From Allorhodopirellula solitaria (lineage in GTDB: Bacteria; Planctomycetota; Planctomycetia; Pirellulales; Pirellulaceae): DNA of 64,000 nucleotides. Positions 1 through 9,719 of the stretch are shown here, piece after piece; position 1 is the first letter of the stretch, and every line of letters begins with the position of its first letter. A program made the position numbers and the translations under genes. The notes beneath the pieces are model-generated. The model worked only from the letters and a program-made list of their open reading frames with translations, did no database searches and was not told where the DNA came from. The DNA is taken from positions 225,429 to 289,428 of the forward strand of contig NZ_SJPK01000005.1 in assembly GCF_007859855.1 (NCBI RefSeq), in the 5' to 3' direction.

Positions 1-2
1 GT

Positions 3-716
3 GATGAGGAGACCTTGAAATACTGGGATTATTTCAGCTTCGTGCTGCCCTTCATCACACGCAACGCCGACGATCAGCCGCTGTATGACCAGCTGGCCTC
101 GCTCGGCATGAGCGCCGAAGGCGGATGGAAAACTGCGGATCTCGACGCCGCCACCCAGACCGCGCTGAAAGCCGGAATCGATGACGCCCGCGCTGAAATG
201 AAGAAACTCGGCGAAGGGGATCTCGATGCCAATAAGCTCTTTGGCCCACGCAAGCTTCTGGGCACCCGCTACCGCGACCGTGCCATGGGTGTCTACATGG
301 GGATCTTTGCCAACACCTCCGACCAGTCTTTCTATATCTCGATGCCGGCAGATTCGAAAGGGCAGCCGCTCGACGGTTCCAAAAACTCCTACACCCTGAC
401 CTTCACCAAGGAGAATCTTCCTCCGGTGGAATACTTCTGGTCGATCACGCTCTACAACCTGCCTCAGCGCTTCCTCGTGGAGAACCCGATCAAACGCTAC
501 TCAATCGGCAGCGCCACCCCCGGACTGAAGTATGAAGACGACGGCTCGCTGATCATTCACGTCTCCGCCGAATCACCCGGCAAGGATCTGGAAAGCAACT
601 GGCTCCCCGCCCCGAAAACCCCGTTTTGGACTGTGCTTCGCAGCTACGGCCCTGACGAGGCGATCATCAAGGGCACCTACAACACCCCGGCTTACCAGCC
701 GACTCCGGTGAAGTAA
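3..716 (+). CDS. DUF1254/DUF1214-domain protein, C-terminal part (cut by window edge)
   Basis: The reading frame is open to the left edge of the window, so the N-terminus is missing and the TTG at 15 should not be taken as a start. The visible 230 or so residues end in a DUF1214 domain, recognised by the PVEYFWSITLYNLP stretch, the NWLPAP turn and a closing PFWTVLRSYGP segment. Family members are usually secreted or periplasmic beta-rich proteins with an N-terminal DUF1254 domain; their biochemical role is not established. Two complete relatives follow within 6 kb, which suggests local duplication. Family assignment is confident; function is unknown. Confidence 0.85.
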   Translation, partial: DEETLKYWDYFSFVLPFITRNADDQPLYDQLASLGMSAEGGWKTADLDAATQTALKAGIDDARAEMKKLGEGDLDANKLFGPRKLLGTRYRDRAMGVYMGIFANTSDQSFYISMPADSKGQPLDGSKNSYTLTFTKENLPPVEYFWSITLYNLPQRFLVENPIKRYSIGSATPGLKYEDDGSLIIHVSAESPGKDLESNWLPAPKTPFWTVLRSYGPDEAIIKGTYNTPAYQPTPVK

Positions 717-891
717 TCAGATTCATCAATCCTGAAGAACGGCGTCAGGTTGACATCGGCGGTGAATGACACTCGTGCTGAGAACTGCCACGACGCAATA
801 TTGACGTCAAAAACGAATACGTTGTTACTCTACTTGTTGGATCGCTTTTCTGCGATTCAATGATTTCTCGACTTCCAATAAGAAGGACAAA

Positions 892-1395
892 ATGATGGCT
901 AATCTCGTTGTCGTCGGTTATGACGATCAATTCAAGGCAGAAGAGGTGCGGCTTGCACTGGTGAAGATGCAGCAAGACTATTTGGTCGACCTGGAGGATG
1001 CGGTCGTCGCCGTGAAGACCGAAAAAGGAAAGGTCAAACTGCACCAGCCGGTGAGCCTGACCGGCACGGGAGCCGCCTATGGTGGACTGTGGGGCACGCT
1101 GATCGGCTGCTTTTTCTTCAATCCATTTGCTCCCTTGATTGGGGCTGCGGTAGGAGCCGCCACCGGTGGCCTCTCGGGTGCACTTTCGGATATCGGGATC
1201 GAGGACGGCTTTATGAAACAAATCGCTGGCCAATTAGAACCGGGGCGTTCCGCCTTGTTCGTGCTCGTTCGAAAGGCCACTCCTGATAAAGTTCTGGAGG
1301 AACTCAAGGGATACGGCGGCACGATTCTGCAGACGTCCCTGACACACGAGCAGGAGGAAAAACTGCAGTCGGCACTCGATAAGGCCAAGAGCTAG
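892..1395 (+). CDS. DUF1269 family membrane-associated protein
   Basis: A 167-residue protein. The N-terminal half forms a small alpha/beta domain (start MMANLVVVGYDD). A glycine- and alanine-rich hydrophobic hairpin follows at about residues 60-105 (GGLWGTLIGCFFF and GAAVGAATGGLSGALSD), typical of DUF1269 (COG4803) proteins. A second alpha/beta segment contains FVLVRKATPDKVLEEL. A good ribosome-binding site (AGAAGGA) lies just before the tandem ATGs. Relatives are often found in stress-response neighbourhoods, but no reaction is known. A decayed gene with a resembling N-terminus lies immediately downstream. Confidence 0.85.
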   Translation: MMANLVVVGYDDQFKAEEVRLALVKMQQDYLVDLEDAVVAVKTEKGKVKLHQPVSLTGTGAAYGGLWGTLIGCFFFNPFAPLIGAAVGAATGGLSGALSDIGIEDGFMKQIAGQLEPGRSALFVLVRKATPDKVLEELKGYGGTILQTSLTHEQEEKLQSALDKAKS

Positions 1396-1497
1396 CCTGC
1401 AGCGTGATGGCAGGCCAGTACCGATGAAGGGCGTAAGTTCCACACGGAATTGCGCCCGCGATCTCAGTATTTGCAAGTCAATCATGGAAAAATCACA

Positions 1498-1629
1498 ATG
1501 GATGATCTCATTAACTTGACCGTCTGTGCGGCAACGTATGACGGCGTCGACTCAGCCGAAGCGGACTACGATGCCGTCAAGTCGATGTACAAGGACCTCG
1601 ACCTGATGGATACATTCGACGCGGTCTAG
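1498..1629 (+). pseudogene. Truncated N-terminus of a stress-type (DUF1269-like) gene
   Basis: A 43-codon frame whose product contains ATYDGVDSAEADYDAVKSMY followed by DLMDTFDAV. I recognise this as the usual opening of DUF1269-like or related envelope stress proteins. The frame ends in TAG exactly where relatives continue with a charged (R/K/D-rich) strand. The next bases read DRRVTGKLD in another frame, which looks like that continuation. A frameshift or nonsense mutation after about 43 codons is therefore likely. The alternative is a real 43-residue protein. The family call is by eye only. Confidence 0.4.
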
Positions 1630-1704
1630 ACCGCCGTGTCACCGGGAAGCTCGATCAACGCGGTATGCATTGGTGCTCCGCGTTGATCTTTTTGAATCGG
1701 ACGC

Positions 1705-1848
1705 ATGGAAATTAGCGTTCACTATCGGAGACAAGCTAACGCGCAGTGGGCGCGATGGCTGCTGCGGTTTCTAAGACGCATCGCGGCAAAACTGCAAAAC
1801 CGCCTCGACGAGTGCAAGACGGATCTGGAACTACGTCTGAGCAGGTAA
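1705..1848 (+). CDS. Possible 47-residue basic amphipathic protein
   Basis: An ATG-started frame of 47 codons ending in TAA. The product is rich in Arg and Trp in its first half (QWARWLLRFLRRIAAKL) and ends in an acidic/basic helix, so it could be an amphipathic membrane-binding peptide. It sits between the truncated stress gene and the secreted coiled-coil protein, in the order seen for small accessory genes. No convincing ribosome-binding site precedes it, and it could be chance. I do not recognise a family. Confidence 0.25.
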   Translation: MEISVHYRRQANAQWARWLLRFLRRIAAKLQNRLDECKTDLELRLSR

Positions 1849-1910
1849 GTGTAGTTTTTTATTTTTTATCGACGACGACTTCGGATATCAATCTAAAAAG
1901 GACCGCTCAG

Positions 1911-3131
1911 ATGATGTTTTCAAACAATCTTCAGCAATCTGTTCGTATGCTTCTTGTGTGCCTGCCAGTCTTTGGCTTGCTCATTCCCGTCAGCAAAGGC
2001 GTGGCGCAAGAGAACTCCGGTCGTCAAGAGCGGACTGCCCAGCTGGACGCAAAGGTGACCGAACTGCAGACGCAACTGAAAGTTCTCCGAGAAAAATTGC
2101 TCGCTGTTTCAGAGCAAGCCAAATCGAACCTCCGAGCGGAGGTGGAAGTGACGAGGGATGCGGTAGCCGATACATATGTGGAGCTGCAGTCAACCGTTGA
2201 TGTGGAGTTGCAGAACCGATCACGTGCGATTGACGAAGTGTGGAAGCAAATGGTCGCCGATGGAACCGAACTCAACGCAGCGGCTGTGAACGAGTTGGAG
2301 CGGACTCGCCAATCATGGTCGAAGGCACATGACGAACTTGGTGATTCGTATCAGCAGCAGATCACCTATTTGCAGGGAGAGCTTGACTCTCTGGAACTGC
2401 AGGCCCAGGCTGCTAATGAATCGCTGGGGAAGAAATGGGATGACACCCGTTTTGATCTCTACGAGAAATACCAGGCGACGGCAAGGCAGATGCGAGCGTC
2501 CTATCGAGAAGGGATCAACGAATTGGAAAAAGAGGTCGCCCGGCTTGATCAGGTCGCGGCAAATGCCTCCGATCAAGTGCGTGTGAAGCTAGACGGGATG
2601 TCTGAATCGCTGTCCAAAGAGCTGGGAACTCTGCATGAGGAACTGCAGAACGCCTATCAAGACACGACCGCAAAGACAGATGACTATCTTGCTGTCATGA
2701 AAAGAGAGGTTCAGCAGGCCGGTGCAGATGCAGATGCAGAGTTTCAGGCTGAAGTTGAGCAAGTTTCCGCATCCCTGTGTAAACTGCAATCTGAGATGGT
2801 CCAAGGTTGGATCGGCTACGGCGAGTGGATCGATGAGCGGGTCGCAGACGTCAAACAACGTGCTCAGGACGCCGAAGGAGTTGTCAAGCAGGAACTGGAG
2901 GGCCAGCAAGCAGCTCTTGAGGTCAGACGCCAGGAGGTTCGACGTCAGCTCGAGTCCGACTACGATACTTATATGGCCACACTCAAAGCCGACATCGAGT
3001 GGATGCAGCAGCAACTTGATGACGTGGATCAAAAACACCGAGAACGATTAATCAAAGCGATTGAAGCACGCCAAGCGGAGTTGGAAGACGCAAAAAAGCG
3101 TCTGCAGAGTCGAGACGAGAAGCAGGGTTAG
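1911..3131 (+). CDS. Secreted coiled-coil protein of unknown function
   Basis: A 406-residue protein. The start is set at the ATGATG preceded by AAAAAGGA and followed by a classic signal peptide (basic start, hydrophobic core LLVCLPVFGLLIPV, cleavage near GVAQ). A longer GTG-started frame would bury this signal and is unlikely. After the signal the protein is almost wholly helical and highly charged, with heptad-like Leu/Ala spacing (TELQTQLKVLREKLLAV, IEARQAELEDAKKRLQSR). This predicts an extended periplasmic coiled coil over residues 40-400. No catalytic motif is visible. It may be a structural or envelope-stress protein; the neighbouring DUF1269 gene is suggestive only. Confidence 0.8.
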   Translation: MMFSNNLQQSVRMLLVCLPVFGLLIPVSKGVAQENSGRQERTAQLDAKVTELQTQLKVLREKLLAVSEQAKSNLRAEVEVTRDAVADTYVELQSTVDVELQNRSRAIDEVWKQMVADGTELNAAAVNELERTRQSWSKAHDELGDSYQQQITYLQGELDSLELQAQAANESLGKKWDDTRFDLYEKYQATARQMRASYREGINELEKEVARLDQVAANASDQVRVKLDGMSESLSKELGTLHEELQNAYQDTTAKTDDYLAVMKREVQQAGADADAEFQAEVEQVSASLCKLQSEMVQGWIGYGEWIDERVADVKQRAQDAEGVVKQELEGQQAALEVRRQEVRRQLESDYDTYMATLKADIEWMQQQLDDVDQKHRERLIKAIEARQAELEDAKKRLQSRDEKQG

Positions 3132-3301
3132 AAGAATGCGATTTTGCGTGCCGCGTCATCCGCCACTGGGCGGCCCGCGTCCGTTGTCGCTACTCAATGA
3201 ATTTGCATTCGTGGCTCAAACACCATATAGACTTGAGACAGCAGATCACGAGGCTCACATCCGGTGGGTCACTGTTGCAAGTTGCCGTCCAATGTGTGTT
3301 C

Positions 3302-3620
3302 ACCCATGTTTTTTTTGGCTCATCCGACGAAAGCGTGCGCTGGAGGTTTTGGAGGCATGGCTCCAGTATCCAATGATTGATTTGTCGGAGGCGATAGTGG
3401 ATGTTAGCCTGGAGCTGCCGGTAGAAACGGAGCCGAGCTCTGCAGAGGTGCTGGCTTGGCAAGGGATATCTCGGTCGACGGTACGCCAATGATGTTGCCG
3501 GTCCCTGGCGGACATTCGTTCGTCAGCGACGCATTTTTGTAAGATTATTGGATACTAGAGCCATGCCTAGAAAAACCTTCCCCCTGTGCTCCGCGCACGC
3601 TTCCGTCGGATGAGCCTGAT
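3302..3620. repeat. Dispersed repeat family A: one copy plus an inverted partial copy
   Basis: The 520-base gap between the coiled-coil gene and the next DUF1254 gene holds a copy of a repeat at about 3310-3440. Its landmarks are GGCTCATCCGACG, a GGAGGTTTTGGAGGCATGG block, ATGATTGATTTGTCGGAGG and GAAACGGAGC. A partial copy in opposite orientation lies at 3545-3617 (GGATACTAGAGCCATGCC to GCTTCCGTCGGATGAGCC). Related copies occur near 10437-10560 and 10785-10910. The short open frames crossing this region follow the repeat and are not gene-like. Confidence 0.7.
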
Positions 3621-3653
3621 TTTTTACCATCGAACAATTACCGGAGAAGACAG

Positions 3654-4712
3654 TTGAAACCAGATTATTTTAATTTCCCCGTCGCCGCTTTGGCGTTTGC
3701 ACTGACCCTTGTCTCTACCGCACTGCAGGCCGCCGACCCGGTTCCCGTCACGGACGAGAATTTCGCTCGCGCGATGAATGACCTCGCGATGCACAAGGAG
3801 TTTGCACAGGGCGCCGATAACACCTGGAATCATCACCGCAAGCCGATGCCTCTCGATGAGCAACCTGCGCCGCTGATGAACCGTGACACGCTTTACTCCT
3901 TCGCCATGCTTGACGGCCGGGGTGATGTTGCGATCACGCTGCCTGAGAATGATGGCCGCTACATGTCGCTGCATGTGATGAACCACGATCATGTCACCTA
4001 CAAGGTTCTCTATGGCCCTGGACGCTATGTGATACCGGCGGACGAAACGACAGATTTCTACTTTGCCAATGTTCGCATGCAATTGGATGCCAGTGATCCA
4101 GCTGACGTCAAGAAAGTAAACGGCTATCAAGATCAACTAAAAGTCGAGCATCTTAATGGTTATAAACCGGAATCCTTCCAGGTTACCAACTGGAATATGG
4201 AAGACTTCGCCAAGGTTCGCGCTAAATGGGTGGCAATTGCACAGCAGGAAGGCGTTGTAGGAACGATGGGTACGGTGGAACACCCAGTGTCCCTGGAAGA
4301 TCGCAATCGGGGCGTGTCAATCGCCGAAGGGCTGCTGCCGGACAAAGATGCTACGTACTATACCGAAAAACATGAAGTAGAAGAGGGCAAGGCCTACAAA
4401 GCGACCTACTCGGTGCCTGAACTGGCAAACGCCGATCTCGGTTTTTACTCCATAACGATCTATGGAGAGGACCAGCACCTGAAAACTGATCAAGGCTCTA
4501 TTCTTAACAACAAAACAATCCAGTTGAATGCCGATGGTAAGACCTTTGATATCTGGTTCGTGCCGGAGAGCGAGTTCGGGAAGGGTGAACACCCAAATGA
4601 ACTCATTATCCCCACTGCACCGTTTTGGACATGCTTCCGTGTCTACATGCCGGGAGATAGCGTTCTTGCAGGCGATTACAAAATGCCTGAACTCGTCGAG
4701 CAAACTCCCTGA
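3654..4712 (+). CDS. Secreted DUF1254/DUF1214-domain protein
   Basis: A 352-residue protein. The TTG start is supported by GGAGAAG a few bases upstream and by the signal peptide that follows at once (FPVAALAFALTLVSTALQA, cleavage near QAA). The DUF1254 part covers roughly residues 60-190 (NRDTLYSFAMLD, GRYMSLHVMNHDH). The DUF1214 part covers about 240-345 (LGFYSITIYGEDQ, then PTAPFWTCFRVYMPG). It is a full-length member, presumably periplasmic, of unknown activity. It is one of three paralogs in the first 6.3 kb. A perfect 13-bp hairpin lies just downstream. Confidence 0.9.
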   Translation: MKPDYFNFPVAALAFALTLVSTALQAADPVPVTDENFARAMNDLAMHKEFAQGADNTWNHHRKPMPLDEQPAPLMNRDTLYSFAMLDGRGDVAITLPENDGRYMSLHVMNHDHVTYKVLYGPGRYVIPADETTDFYFANVRMQLDASDPADVKKVNGYQDQLKVEHLNGYKPESFQVTNWNMEDFAKVRAKWVAIAQQEGVVGTMGTVEHPVSLEDRNRGVSIAEGLLPDKDATYYTEKHEVEEGKAYKATYSVPELANADLGFYSITIYGEDQHLKTDQGSILNNKTIQLNADGKTFDIWFVPESEFGKGEHPNELIIPTAPFWTCFRVYMPGDSVLAGDYKMPELVEQTP

Positions 4713-4752
4713 GACTTGATTCGCAATCACCTGTTGCGGATCGTATTGGACG

Positions 4753-4788
4753 AGGCGACGAGTCCCCAAGGATATGGACTCGTCGCCT
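4753..4788. other. Perfect 13-bp hairpin downstream of the DUF1254 gene
   Basis: AGGCGACGAGTCC and GGACTCGTCGCCT pair perfectly around a 10-base loop, 40 bases past the stop codon. There is no T-tract, so a standard intrinsic terminator is doubtful. Similar wording (GACGAGGCGA) recurs at about 9750, so it may be a repeat end rather than a terminator. Confidence 0.45.
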
Positions 4789-4816
4789 TCTGTTGATTCC
4801 CCAAAAAACCGGATCC

Positions 4817-4951
4817 CCTGTCAGCTTGTCTGACAGGAATCTCCGTTTTGTGATTAGATAAAGATGGAGCATTCACCCCGCTCCCATGCGGGCTTGCCCC
4901 GCATGACAGCAAAGTTGATCGACTTGGTTTCCTGTCAGACAAGCTGACAGG
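4817..4951. repeat. 21-bp perfect inverted repeat flanking a short palindrome
   Basis: The 21-mer CCTGTCAGCTTGTCTGACAGG at 4817-4837 is found again as its exact reverse complement at 4931-4951. Each arm is itself an imperfect palindrome (CCTGTCAG and CTGACAGG). Between the arms, 4889-4909 forms another hairpin (CATGCGGG with CCCGCATG). The layout resembles a miniature REP-type element between two DUF1254 genes. Confidence 0.65.
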
Positions 4952-5114
4952 GGAACGTGTGTCGATACCGCGGTTTTCTAATTTGAAAACGTCGCTTCGG
5001 CGTGTGACAAGCACACGGGGGAGCAAACTTGTGGGTAGTCGACAGCTCGTCGCCTCGTCCACTACGGTGAATTCTTTTCTGCTCCCCGCCCAAAAACCCC
5101 ACGTAACTGGCACC

Positions 5115-6221
5115 ATGAAAACCTATTTCAATCTCATCATCACGGCCGCCTTGTTGGCCATCACGCCGCTCGTTCACGCCGACGAGAAAACGGGCGTTGG
5201 CCCCAACGGGGTCGCTCTCGCCTCCAGCCCTGCGTTCACCGCCGAAGGGGGTGAAAAAGCGACGATGGAAAACATCGTCCGCGCCGAGACCGCCAAGTAT
5301 TTCGCCGAGGAGACGATCAAGTCCGGACCGAACAACTTCCGTCACGAGCGCGATGGTATCCAGCTCGACAATCAGACGATCATCCGCTCGAACTTTGACC
5401 TGATCTACTCCTATGCCGTCTTCGACGCGAGCACGGGACTCGAGATCACGGTGCCCGATTACGACCTTTACCACTCGGTCCAGGTCTTCGACGGCAATCA
5501 CGTCACGCTCGAGGTGGTCTATCCGGGCAAGACCAAGACGATCGGCCATGATCAGCTGACCTACGGCGACCACGTGTATCTCTTCATGCGCACCCAGCCA
5601 CCGTCGACCGACGCGGCTGGCATGAAAAAGCTCCACGAGCGTCAGGATTCCGTGGTGATCAAGGCCGGCTCGGCGAAGCCTTACGTTCCACCGGTACAAT
5701 ACGACGTCGATTCCTTCAACAAGCTGCGCAACGACCTGATTGCCCGCGCGCCGAAAGAGGACGTCGTCTATAAAGGCTTCGTCGAGAGCCTCGACGCCAT
5801 CATCGAGCCCTACTACCAGATGACCAATCTCGCCGGTTGGGGCGGTCTGCCAGCTCGCCACGCCTACTACTTCGTCGTCGCCCCAGCCGATGACGCTGCG
5901 AGGAAGGGCGGAGCCTCCAGCATCACCTTCGAGGCACCGCCGCTGCAGTACAAACGCGCGGGCTATTGGTCGCTCACCGTTTACTCCGCTGAGGGCTGGG
6001 TGAAGACCGACCCGTTCAAGTTGAGTTCGCTGGAGGCAAAGCCGAATGAAGACGGCAGTTACACGTTGAATTTCAATGGCCCCGAGGGATCGATCAACAA
6101 CATCAAAGCCCCGCAGAACTGGAATGCTCTGTTCCGCTGCTACCTGCCCAACTCACTCGACGACATCGTCGCATTCCAGAAGGATGTTGACGAGAACCAC
6201 CAGGTGCTGTCGACGAAATAG
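5115..6221 (+). CDS. Secreted DUF1254/DUF1214-domain protein
   Basis: A 368-residue protein. The start is placed at the ATG that opens a signal peptide (MKTYFNLIITAALLAITPL, cleavage near VHA|DE); a longer upstream extension lacks signal character. DUF1254 spans about residues 60-170 (IIRSNFDLIYSYAVFD, LYHSVQVFDGNHVT). DUF1214 spans about 255-360 (YKRAGYWSLTVYSAEGW, then NWNALFRCYLP). It is more divergent from the 3654 gene than a recent duplicate would be. No ribosome-binding site is evident. The presumed location is the periplasm; activity is unknown. Confidence 0.9.
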   Translation: MKTYFNLIITAALLAITPLVHADEKTGVGPNGVALASSPAFTAEGGEKATMENIVRAETAKYFAEETIKSGPNNFRHERDGIQLDNQTIIRSNFDLIYSYAVFDASTGLEITVPDYDLYHSVQVFDGNHVTLEVVYPGKTKTIGHDQLTYGDHVYLFMRTQPPSTDAAGMKKLHERQDSVVIKAGSAKPYVPPVQYDVDSFNKLRNDLIARAPKEDVVYKGFVESLDAIIEPYYQMTNLAGWGGLPARHAYYFVVAPADDAARKGGASSITFEAPPLQYKRAGYWSLTVYSAEGWVKTDPFKLSSLEAKPNEDGSYTLNFNGPEGSINNIKAPQNWNALFRCYLPNSLDDIVAFQKDVDENHQVLSTK

Positions 6222-6507
6222 TTTTCTTCGTGTGCGTCGCCCAGAGAACCAACGCCAGGGTGGCTTTGCGCCGCAAAAGATGCAGGGCTTCGAGTCCGAC
6301 GATCGAAAGAATGTTCTCCGATTCTCCGGCGCAACATTCGTTGAAAGAGCGGTCCACCTAGGAGTGTCGTGGAAAATTCAGCTTGTTGGATTTTGGAAGT
6401 ATTGACCAGCATCAAATGATCTATTAACAAAATCGATATCCTCCGAGACTCGCGTTCCATGTTCGCGCCCGAGTCTCGGGTGACGTCGATTGTATTACTG
6501 CATGATT

Positions 6508-7110
6508 TGTTAGCAATTCCTCAGGGCCGAGCCAAGTGTCCTGAGTCCCGTGAGGGACGGCAGCACCCTGCCGGGGACGCTAGTCCCCGGAACACGGGAG
6601 AACAACGAGGCAAAGTCCCGAAGGGAGGACAGCGAAACCGAAATGAACGTGCTATCTTGCCGCTGCTGTCGCCCCTGCCGGGCAACGCTGTGAAGCATTT
6701 GCAACTCGTTCCCAGGCTCTCGCCTGGGAACGCACTGCACCGCAGGCTCCGCCTGCTGACATGATCGGGAGGCGGAGCCTCCAAGGCATTGTGTTCCCAG
6801 GCGGGAGCCTGGGAACAAGTTTCCCCGTGTTTTACGGCAAAAAAATGCTTCACAGCGTTACCTGCCGGGGCTGAGTCGGAAACTGCAGGCTGGACCGGGG
6901 ACTGACGTCCCCGGCAGAGTGCTGCCGTCCCTATCGGGACTATACACAATTGCTGGTAAACCCATGCCGACATGCACCGGACAAGCCCGGTGGAAAAGCT
7001 GCAGTAATAAAATCGACGTCCCTCGCGGTCGAAAGTAGATGGCATTGGGCTGGCGTCCCCAGCAGAGTGCCGCCGTCCCTATCGGGACTCTCCACAATTG
7101 CTAACAATCC
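6508..7110. repeat. Gene-free 1.15-kb gap with repeat family C and a long inverted repeat
   Basis: No credible gene lies between 6222 and 7373. Three copies of a GC-rich repeat are visible. One at 6508-6590 reads TTGTTAGCAATT, then GAGGGACGGCAGCACC, then GGGGACG. Two in opposite orientation lie at about 6890-6952 and 7050-7110 (GTCCCC, GCCGTCCCTATCGGGAC, CACAATTGCT). A longer inverted repeat spans 6680-6873: its arms contain AACGCTGTGAAGCATTT / AAATGCTTCACAGCGTT and GTTCCCAGGC / GCCTGGGAAC. A fragment of palindromic family B lies at 7019-7048. Confidence 0.65.
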
Positions 7111-7373
7111 AGCGTCACCGTCCCCTCGCTTCACTCGACCCTCCGGGAGGAAGAGTGAATGAAAACACGCCACGCACGGTCTCTGTGTTCCAAACCAACA
7201 CCACTCCGTGCCTTGACATCCGGTATCATGTATGGACGGTCCCTCTGAGAAATCCTATAACCCGAACGGGTCGATGATCGATGCCTGAGTGATCCCGTCC
7301 ACCCGGTTACCGAGAGACAAGGGATCCTCTTCGATCTCGAGTGAACCAAACTACCTTGCAACCTGTGAAAGCC

Positions 7374-9719
7374 ATGAAAACGATATCGCCCTACCTCACT
7401 GGCCTGGCGGCCTGCTGTTTGGCACTCCTGTCTCTATCCGCTTCTGCTGAGGAATGGCCGGACCGGACCTCCTTGCCGATCCCACTGTCTCCCTTTGAAG
7501 GCGAAATCGGCGAGAACTACCAAGAATCGAAAATGGACTGGCAGGATCCAGTCGCTGCGCCGGAGGGGGCGCCCAACGTGGTCGTCATCATGCTCGACGA
7601 CGTCGGGTTCGGCCAGACCGGCACCTTCGGTGGCCAGATCCCAACCCCGGCACTCGACAAACTCGCGGGCGAGGGATTGAAGTACACGCGTTTCCACACC
7701 ACGGCGATCTGTGGTCCAACCCGTGCCGCTCTGCTGACCGGGCGCAATCACCATGTCGCTGGCAATGGGTTCCTGATGGAATGGGCGACGGGCTTCCCGA
7801 GCTACTCGACCATGATCCAGCAACAGACCGCTACGATCGGCCGGGTGCTCAAGGGCAATGGCTACACCACGTGGTGGTATGGGAAGAACCACAACACGCC
7901 CGATTGGGAGACCACCGTGGCGGGCCCCTTTGACCGTTGGCCGACCGGGCTGGGGTTCGATTATTTCTATGGCTTCAATGCCGGGGAAACCGACCAATAC
8001 TATCCAGTGCTCTTTGAGAACACGACGCCGGTCGAGCCCGACAAGACTCCCGAGGAAGGTTATCACCTGCTCACGGACATGGCTGATCGGGCGATCTCGC
8101 GGATGAAGTTCTCCGAGTCGGTCGCACCCGAGAAGCCGTTCTTCATGTACTTCGCGCCCGGCGCGATGCATGCCCCGCACCAGGCCCCCGCCGAGTGGCG
8201 AGAACCCTTCAAGGGTGCCTTCGACGAGGGCTGGGACGTTTACCGCGAAGCGATCTTTGAACGCCAATTGGAAAGCGGTCTGCTGCCCAAGGAGACGAAG
8301 CTGACACCGCGGCCCGAGTGGGTGCCTGCCTGGGACACGCTCGATGATACCCAGAAGAAGGTTTATGCCGTGTTGATGGAAAACTACGCAGCCTACATGT
8401 CGTTCACCGATCACGAGGTCGGCCGCTTGCTCGCCGCAATCAAAGAACTACCCGATGCTGACAATACGATGGTGCTCTACATCATCGGCGACAACGGTGC
8501 CTCCTCCGAAGGTGGCCCCAACGGAACCTTCAACGAAATGGCCTCGCTCAACGGCGTGCAAACCCCGTTGGAGGACCTCGTTCCGCTGCTCGACACCGTC
8601 GGCCAACCTGGCTCCGAGCCGCACTACCCCATGGGCTGGGCCTGGGCCGGCAACGCGCCCTTCCAGTGGGTCAAACAGGTCGCTTCGCACCTCGGCGGAA
8701 CGCGCAATCCGATGGTCGTGAGCTGGCCCGCGAAGATCCAGCATGACGACAAGCCGCGTGAGGCATTCCTGCATGTGATCGACGTGTTCCCAACCGTGCT
8801 CGAGGCCGCTGGCCTGCCGATGCCGGAATCCGTCGACGGTGTCGAGCAGAAACCGCTCGAGGGAGCCTCCTTCCTGGCCAGTTTCACCGACCCAACCTTC
8901 GAGGGCCGGAAGTCGCAATACTTCGAAATTCTCAGCAACCGCTCGTTGTACGAAGACGGTTGGAAGGCGAATGCTCAGCACACACTGCCATGGCGTCAGG
9001 ATCTCGCTCCAGGGAATTGGGATGAGGACCAATGGGAGCTCTACTACCTACCCGATGATTTCTCCGAAGCGGTGAATCTGGCCGCTGAGAACCCCGAGAA
9101 GCTAGCGGAGCTGAAGGCAAAATTCGCTGAGGCCATGAAAGAGTTCGACGTGCAGCCACTCGACGATCGCGGTGCTGGCCGCCTCTCGGTTCCCAAGCCC
9201 AATGTTCCCGGCGGTGATCCGGAAGGAAAGGTCTTCACCTACCACGAAGGTGCCATCCGCATTCCCGAGAATGCCGCACCCTCGATGAAGAATCAATCGT
9301 GGACGCTGACTGCCAAGGTGAAGGCCGAGGGAGACAAGACCAGCGGTACCATCATGGGCTATGGTGGACTCGCCGCTGGCCTTTCCCTCTACCTCGAGAG
9401 AGGCGTGCCGGTGTTCGTCTACAATTACTTCGGCGACTATACGAAACTCAAGGGCTCCGCTCCCATCGACGGCGAAGCCACGCTGGTCGTTGATTTCGCC
9501 TATGACGGCGGCGACAAACCGGGCGCTGGCGGTACGGTCACCTTCACTCAAGACGGAAAACATCTCGCCCAGGAGAAGTTGGAGGCCACCGTCCCCGGTC
9601 GCTTCGGCACCGATACCTTCGGCGTCGGAGAGGACACCGGCCAGCCCGTGACCCACGACTACCAGCCGCCCAACAAGTTCACCGGTGAGATCGAACGAGT
9701 GACTGTTGAATTGAAATGA
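7374..9719 (+). CDS. Secreted arylsulfatase with C-terminal beta domain
   Basis: A 781-residue formylglycine-type sulfatase that would hydrolyse sulfate esters outside the cytoplasm. The ATG chosen opens a signal peptide ([19 protein letters not shown]); a GTG 11 codons earlier is possible. Metal ligands DD are at 75-76. The catalytic signature [12 protein letters not shown] starts at Cys113, the residue normally converted to formylglycine, with Arg117. Typical downstream blocks include [13 protein letters not shown]. After about residue 590 a beta-rich tail ([13 protein letters not shown] to [11 protein letters not shown]) resembles the C-terminal module of long arylsulfatases. The substrate cannot be told; marine sulfated polysaccharides are a common target in these bacteria. 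No sulfatase-maturing enzyme is in the window. Confidence 0.93.
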   Translation: MKTISPYLTGLAACCLALLSLSASAEEWPDRTSLPIPLSPFEGEIGENYQESKMDWQDPVAAPEGAPNVVVIMLDDVGFGQTGTFGGQIPTPALDKLAGEGLKYTRFHTTAICGPTRAALLTGRNHHVAGNGFLMEWATGFPSYSTMIQQQTATIGRVLKGNGYTTWWYGKNHNTPDWETTVAGPFDRWPTGLGFDYFYGFNAGETDQYYPVLFENTTPVEPDKTPEEGYHLLTDMADRAISRMKFSESVAPEKPFFMYFAPGAMHAPHQAPAEWREPFKGAFDEGWDVYREAIFERQLESGLLPKETKLTPRPEWVPAWDTLDDTQKKVYAVLMENYAAYMSFTDHEVGRLLAAIKELPDADNTMVLYIIGDNGASSEGGPNGTFNEMASLNGVQTPLEDLVPLLDTVGQPGSEPHYPMGWAWAGNAPFQWVKQVASHLGGTRNPMVVSWPAKIQHDDKPREAFLHVIDVFPTVLEAAGLPMPESVDGVEQKPLEGASFLASFTDPTFEGRKSQYFEILSNRSLYEDGWKANAQHTLPWRQDLAPGNWDEDQWELYYLPDDFSEAVNLAAENPEKLAELKAKFAEAMKEFDVQPLDDRGAGRLSVPKPNVPGGDPEGKVFTYHEGAIRIPENAAPSMKNQSWTLTAKVKAEGDKTSGTIMGYGGLAAGLSLYLERGVPVFVYNYFGDYTKLKGSAPIDGEATLVVDFAYDGGDKPGAGGTVTFTQDGKHLAQEKLEATVPGRFGTDTFGVGEDTGQPVTHDYQPPNKFTGEIERVTVELK

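Noticed and set aside
3061-3492. 143-codon frame after the coiled-coil gene
   Set aside because: It begins inside that gene and runs through the family A repeat; composition is unlike a protein and part recurs as intergenic repeat elsewhere.
4935-5861. 308-codon minus-strand frame opposite a DUF1254 gene
   Set aside because: Antisense to a clear family member with signal peptide; no family resemblance, and a typical high-GC shadow.
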